NCBI GenBank assembly: GCA_030836325.1
Contig: JAURQC010000039.1
Span: 1 to 7,756, forward strand
Origin: Candidatus Nanopelagicales bacterium
GTDB lineage: Bacteria > Actinomycetota > Actinomycetes > S36-B12
Length of the DNA stretch: 7,756 nucleotides
Direction: 5' to 3'
The position numbers and the translations under genes are program-made. Positions 6,167 to 7,756 of this stretch are shown in pieces. Position 1 is the stretch's first letter, and every line of letters begins with the position of its first letter. Under the pieces are notes generated by a model. That model was given only the letters and a program-made list of their open reading frames with translations. It searched no databases and was not told where the DNA came from.

Positions 6167-7633
6167 ATGACGACCACGCTCGGACTCCCCACCGCCCAGG
6201 AATGGCCCAGTTTCATCGCGAGCAAGCCGTGGACTGGTGGCGCCCTTCTGGACGTCACCCATCCGGGAGATGGCTCCGTCGTAGGTCGCGTCCATGTACC
6301 TGATGCCGCTGCGGTCGAGACCGCCCTGCAGGCCGCCTGGGACTCTCGCGCCGCTGCTCGGGCGACCTCGGCAGCCACTCGCGCCGATGCCCTCATGCAC
6401 GTGTCCCATCGGCTTGCTGAGCGCCTAGAGGAGGTGGCTCAACTCATCACGGCCGAGAATGGCAAACCGATCAACTGGGCACGAGCCGAAGCCGGTCGGG
6501 CCGTCTCGACTTTCCGGTGGGCGGCCGAAGAAGCGCGTCGATTCAACGGTGAATTCCAGCGCCTGGATACCGAGAAGGCCACCGAGCGTCGGGCCGCCAT
6601 CATTCGGCGATTCCCATATGGACCGGTGTTGGGAATTTCCCCGTTCAACTTTCCGGTGAATCTAGTCGCCCACAAAGTGGCTCCAGCGATCGCTGTTGGT
6701 GCCCCGATCGTGGTGAAGCCCGCTCCGGCCACACCCTTGGGCTCACTCATCTTGGGTGAACTTCTCGCCGAGACCGATCTGCCCGAAGGCATGTTCTCGG
6801 TGCTCCCGGTCGGTAACGACGTCGCACCGCAGCTTGTCGCCGATCCTCGGCTCCCGGTCATCTCGTTCACCGGCAGCGAGCCGGTCGGTTTTGCTATCAA
6901 GCGCGAAGCTGCCGATAAGCACGTGATCCTTGAACTCGGGGGTAATGCGGCTGCTCTTGTTCTGGACGACTACTCCAGTGATGCTGACATGGCCTGGGCT
7001 GCCCAGCGCATCGCGATGTATGGCAACTCTCAAGCTGGACAGACCTGTGTTTCGGTTCAGCGAGTGTTTGTGCAGGAAGCCATCGCGGACGCATTTCTTC
7101 CCGTGCTCACCAAGGCGATCACCGATCTCGCCAGCGGCGATGTGTGGGATCCGGCCACCGTTGTTGGCCCGGTGATCAGTGAGGCAGCTGCCGACAGAGT
7201 CATGGAATGGATTGATGAAGCCGTGGGCGCCGGCGCATCCCTGGTGGCCGGCGGTAACCGCAATGGAACCTTCATCGATGCGACGCTGCTGGAGAACGTT
7301 CCTGGTGAGGTTCGCATCAGTTGTGAAGAGGTCTTCGGTCCGGTGATGTCCGTCCAGACCATCAAGGATCTCGACGAAGGCATCGCGATCGTGAACGATT
7401 CTCGTTTCGGTCTGCAAACAGGTGTCTTCACCCATGACATCCAGCGGATCTTCCACGCGCATCGCGAGCTCGAAGTCGGGGGAGTGGTGATCGGTGATGC
7501 TCCTACGTTCCGAGCCGATCAAATGCCCTACGGCGGTATCAAAGCGTCGGGCGCGGGTCGAGAGGGCCTACGTTTCGCGATGCAGGACTACACCTTCGAC
7601 AAGGTGCTCGTCCTGACGGATCTCGACCTCTAA
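6167..7633 (+). CDS. NAD(P)-dependent aldehyde dehydrogenase, probable GABA-pathway semialdehyde dehydrogenase
   Basis: This is a 488-residue, full-length ALDH-superfamily enzyme that oxidises an aldehyde to the acid in the cytosol. Catalytic residues are present: N161 in PFNFP, K184 in VVKPAP, FTGS (234-237) for the dinucleotide, general base E256 in ILELGGN, nucleophile C294 in GQTCVSVQ and cofactor-binding E388 in EEVFGP. P187 replaces the glutamate of the KPAE motif common in NAD-preferring members, so NADP use is possible. The SVQR stretch after the cysteine and MPYGGIKASGAGREG (453-467) look closer to the lactaldehyde/y4uC-type ALDH branch than to classical GabD, whose corresponding motif usually reads GQTCVC.NR. 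Being divergent from gabT makes succinate semialdehyde the natural substrate, but 4-aminobutyraldehyde from the flavoenzyme is an alternative. The ATG is chosen because a leaderless -10 box precedes it. It converges with the partial gene at the right edge, 4 bp away. Confidence 0.88.
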   Translation: MTTTLGLPTAQEWPSFIASKPWTGGALLDVTHPGDGSVVGRVHVPDAAAVETALQAAWDSRAAARATSAATRADALMHVSHRLAERLEEVAQLITAENGKPINWARAEAGRAVSTFRWAAEEARRFNGEFQRLDTEKATERRAAIIRRFPYGPVLGISPFNFPVNLVAHKVAPAIAVGAPIVVKPAPATPLGSLILGELLAETDLPEGMFSVLPVGNDVAPQLVADPRLPVISFTGSEPVGFAIKREAADKHVILELGGNAAALVLDDYSSDADMAWAAQRIAMYGNSQAGQTCVSVQRVFVQEAIADAFLPVLTKAITDLASGDVWDPATVVGPVISEAAADRVMEWIDEAVGAGASLVAGGNRNGTFIDATLLENVPGEVRISCEEVFGPVMSVQTIKDLDEGIAIVNDSRFGLQTGVFTHDIQRIFHAHRELEVGGVVIGDAPTFRADQMPYGGIKASGAGREGLRFAMQDYTFDKVLVLTDLDL

Positions 7634-7637
7634 GTGG

Positions 7638-7756
7638 CTACTCCAAGCCGCACTCTTGGACGGCCCTGGTGGCGTCCTCGCCAAAGATGCCCGTTAGTTC
7701 CTCGATCTCCCGGGTGAATCCGGCGTTGTCGATGATGTCGGCCAAGTCCACGGCAG
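7638..7756 (-). CDS. C-terminal end of an unrecognised protein, cut by window edge
   Basis: A minus-strand frame is open from the window edge to a TAG at 7640-7638, giving 38 complete codons that end ...RAVQECGLE. Codons are mostly G/C-ending (GCC, GAC, ATC, GAG), as in the neighbouring genes, and the plus-strand frame that follows the aldehyde dehydrogenase stop closes quickly, so this frame is the better candidate. The visible tail is amphipathic and acidic (IIDNAGFTREIEELTG), with a single Cys near the end. I do not recognise the family. Its stop lies only 4 bp from the aldehyde dehydrogenase stop. Confidence 0.55.
   Translation of the reverse strand, partial: AVDLADIIDNAGFTREIEELTGIFGEDATRAVQECGLE
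7642..7660. terminator. Weak hairpin at the right-hand convergent junction
   Basis: TCCAAG (7642-7647) and CTTGGA (7655-7660) form a perfect 6-bp stem with a 7-nt loop, 9 nt after the aldehyde dehydrogenase stop. It lies inside the coding end of the minus-strand gene and has no T-run. A competing stem, GGCT (7636-7639) with AGCC (7646-7649), is also possible. It may help end the aldehyde dehydrogenase transcript, but the stem is short. Confidence 0.25.

Noticed and set aside
6743..7522. Minus-strand open frame (259 codons) antisense to the aldehyde dehydrogenase
   Set aside because: It overlaps the catalytic core of a complete ALDH gene; its composition and lack of motifs mark it as a shadow.

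Overview
This window reads as GC-rich chromosomal DNA (roughly 60% by eye) from an actinomycete. Supporting signs are strong G/C at third codon positions, GTG/ATG starts, a secreted protein built from two copies of a PknH-sensor-like domain (a family I associate with Mycobacteriales), a probable leaderless gene with a TANNNT -10 box, and a terminator hairpin without a U-tract. I cannot name the genus. No mobile elements, CRISPR arrays, tRNAs or rRNAs are visible.

Layout, left to right: (1) the 3' part of a PuuB/DadA-type FAD amine oxidase (+), cut by the left edge; (2) a convergent secreted protein with duplicated domains (-), separated from gene 1 by a 10-bp-stem hairpin; (3) a 94-bp divergent intergenic region; (4) an agmatinase-family ureohydrolase (+) followed after 2 nt by a saccharopine-dehydrogenase-family enzyme (+), clearly a two-gene operon; (5) a 4-aminobutyrate transaminase (-) whose stop codon overlaps the dehydrogenase stop in a CTAG palindrome; (6) a 95-bp divergent intergenic region; (7) an aldehyde dehydrogenase (+), probably on a leaderless mRNA; (8) the last 38 codons of an unrecognised gene (-), cut by the right edge. 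Coding density is very high and no gene-free stretch exceeds 100 bp.

The enzymes suggest a polyamine/guanidino-compound to GABA to succinate catabolic locus. The ureohydrolase would release urea from agmatine (giving putrescine) or from 4-guanidinobutyrate (giving GABA). The FAD oxidase could oxidise putrescine or a gamma-glutamyl or related amine. GabT converts GABA to succinate semialdehyde, and the aldehyde dehydrogenase oxidises a resulting semialdehyde or aminoaldehyde. The odd member is the saccharopine-dehydrogenase-like enzyme. It resembles carboxynorspermidine dehydrogenase in layout but has an acidic residue where NAD(H)-dependent enzymes usually have one, so it may be an unassigned step on an amino-acid/amine adduct.

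The best regulatory signal is a 15-bp sequence (14/15 identical) present once in each of the two divergent intergenic regions, in the same orientation and overlapping a TACGAT -10-like box on the minus strand. This suggests common control of gabT and the secreted sensor-like protein. All functional calls come from motif recognition by eye; no database search was run.
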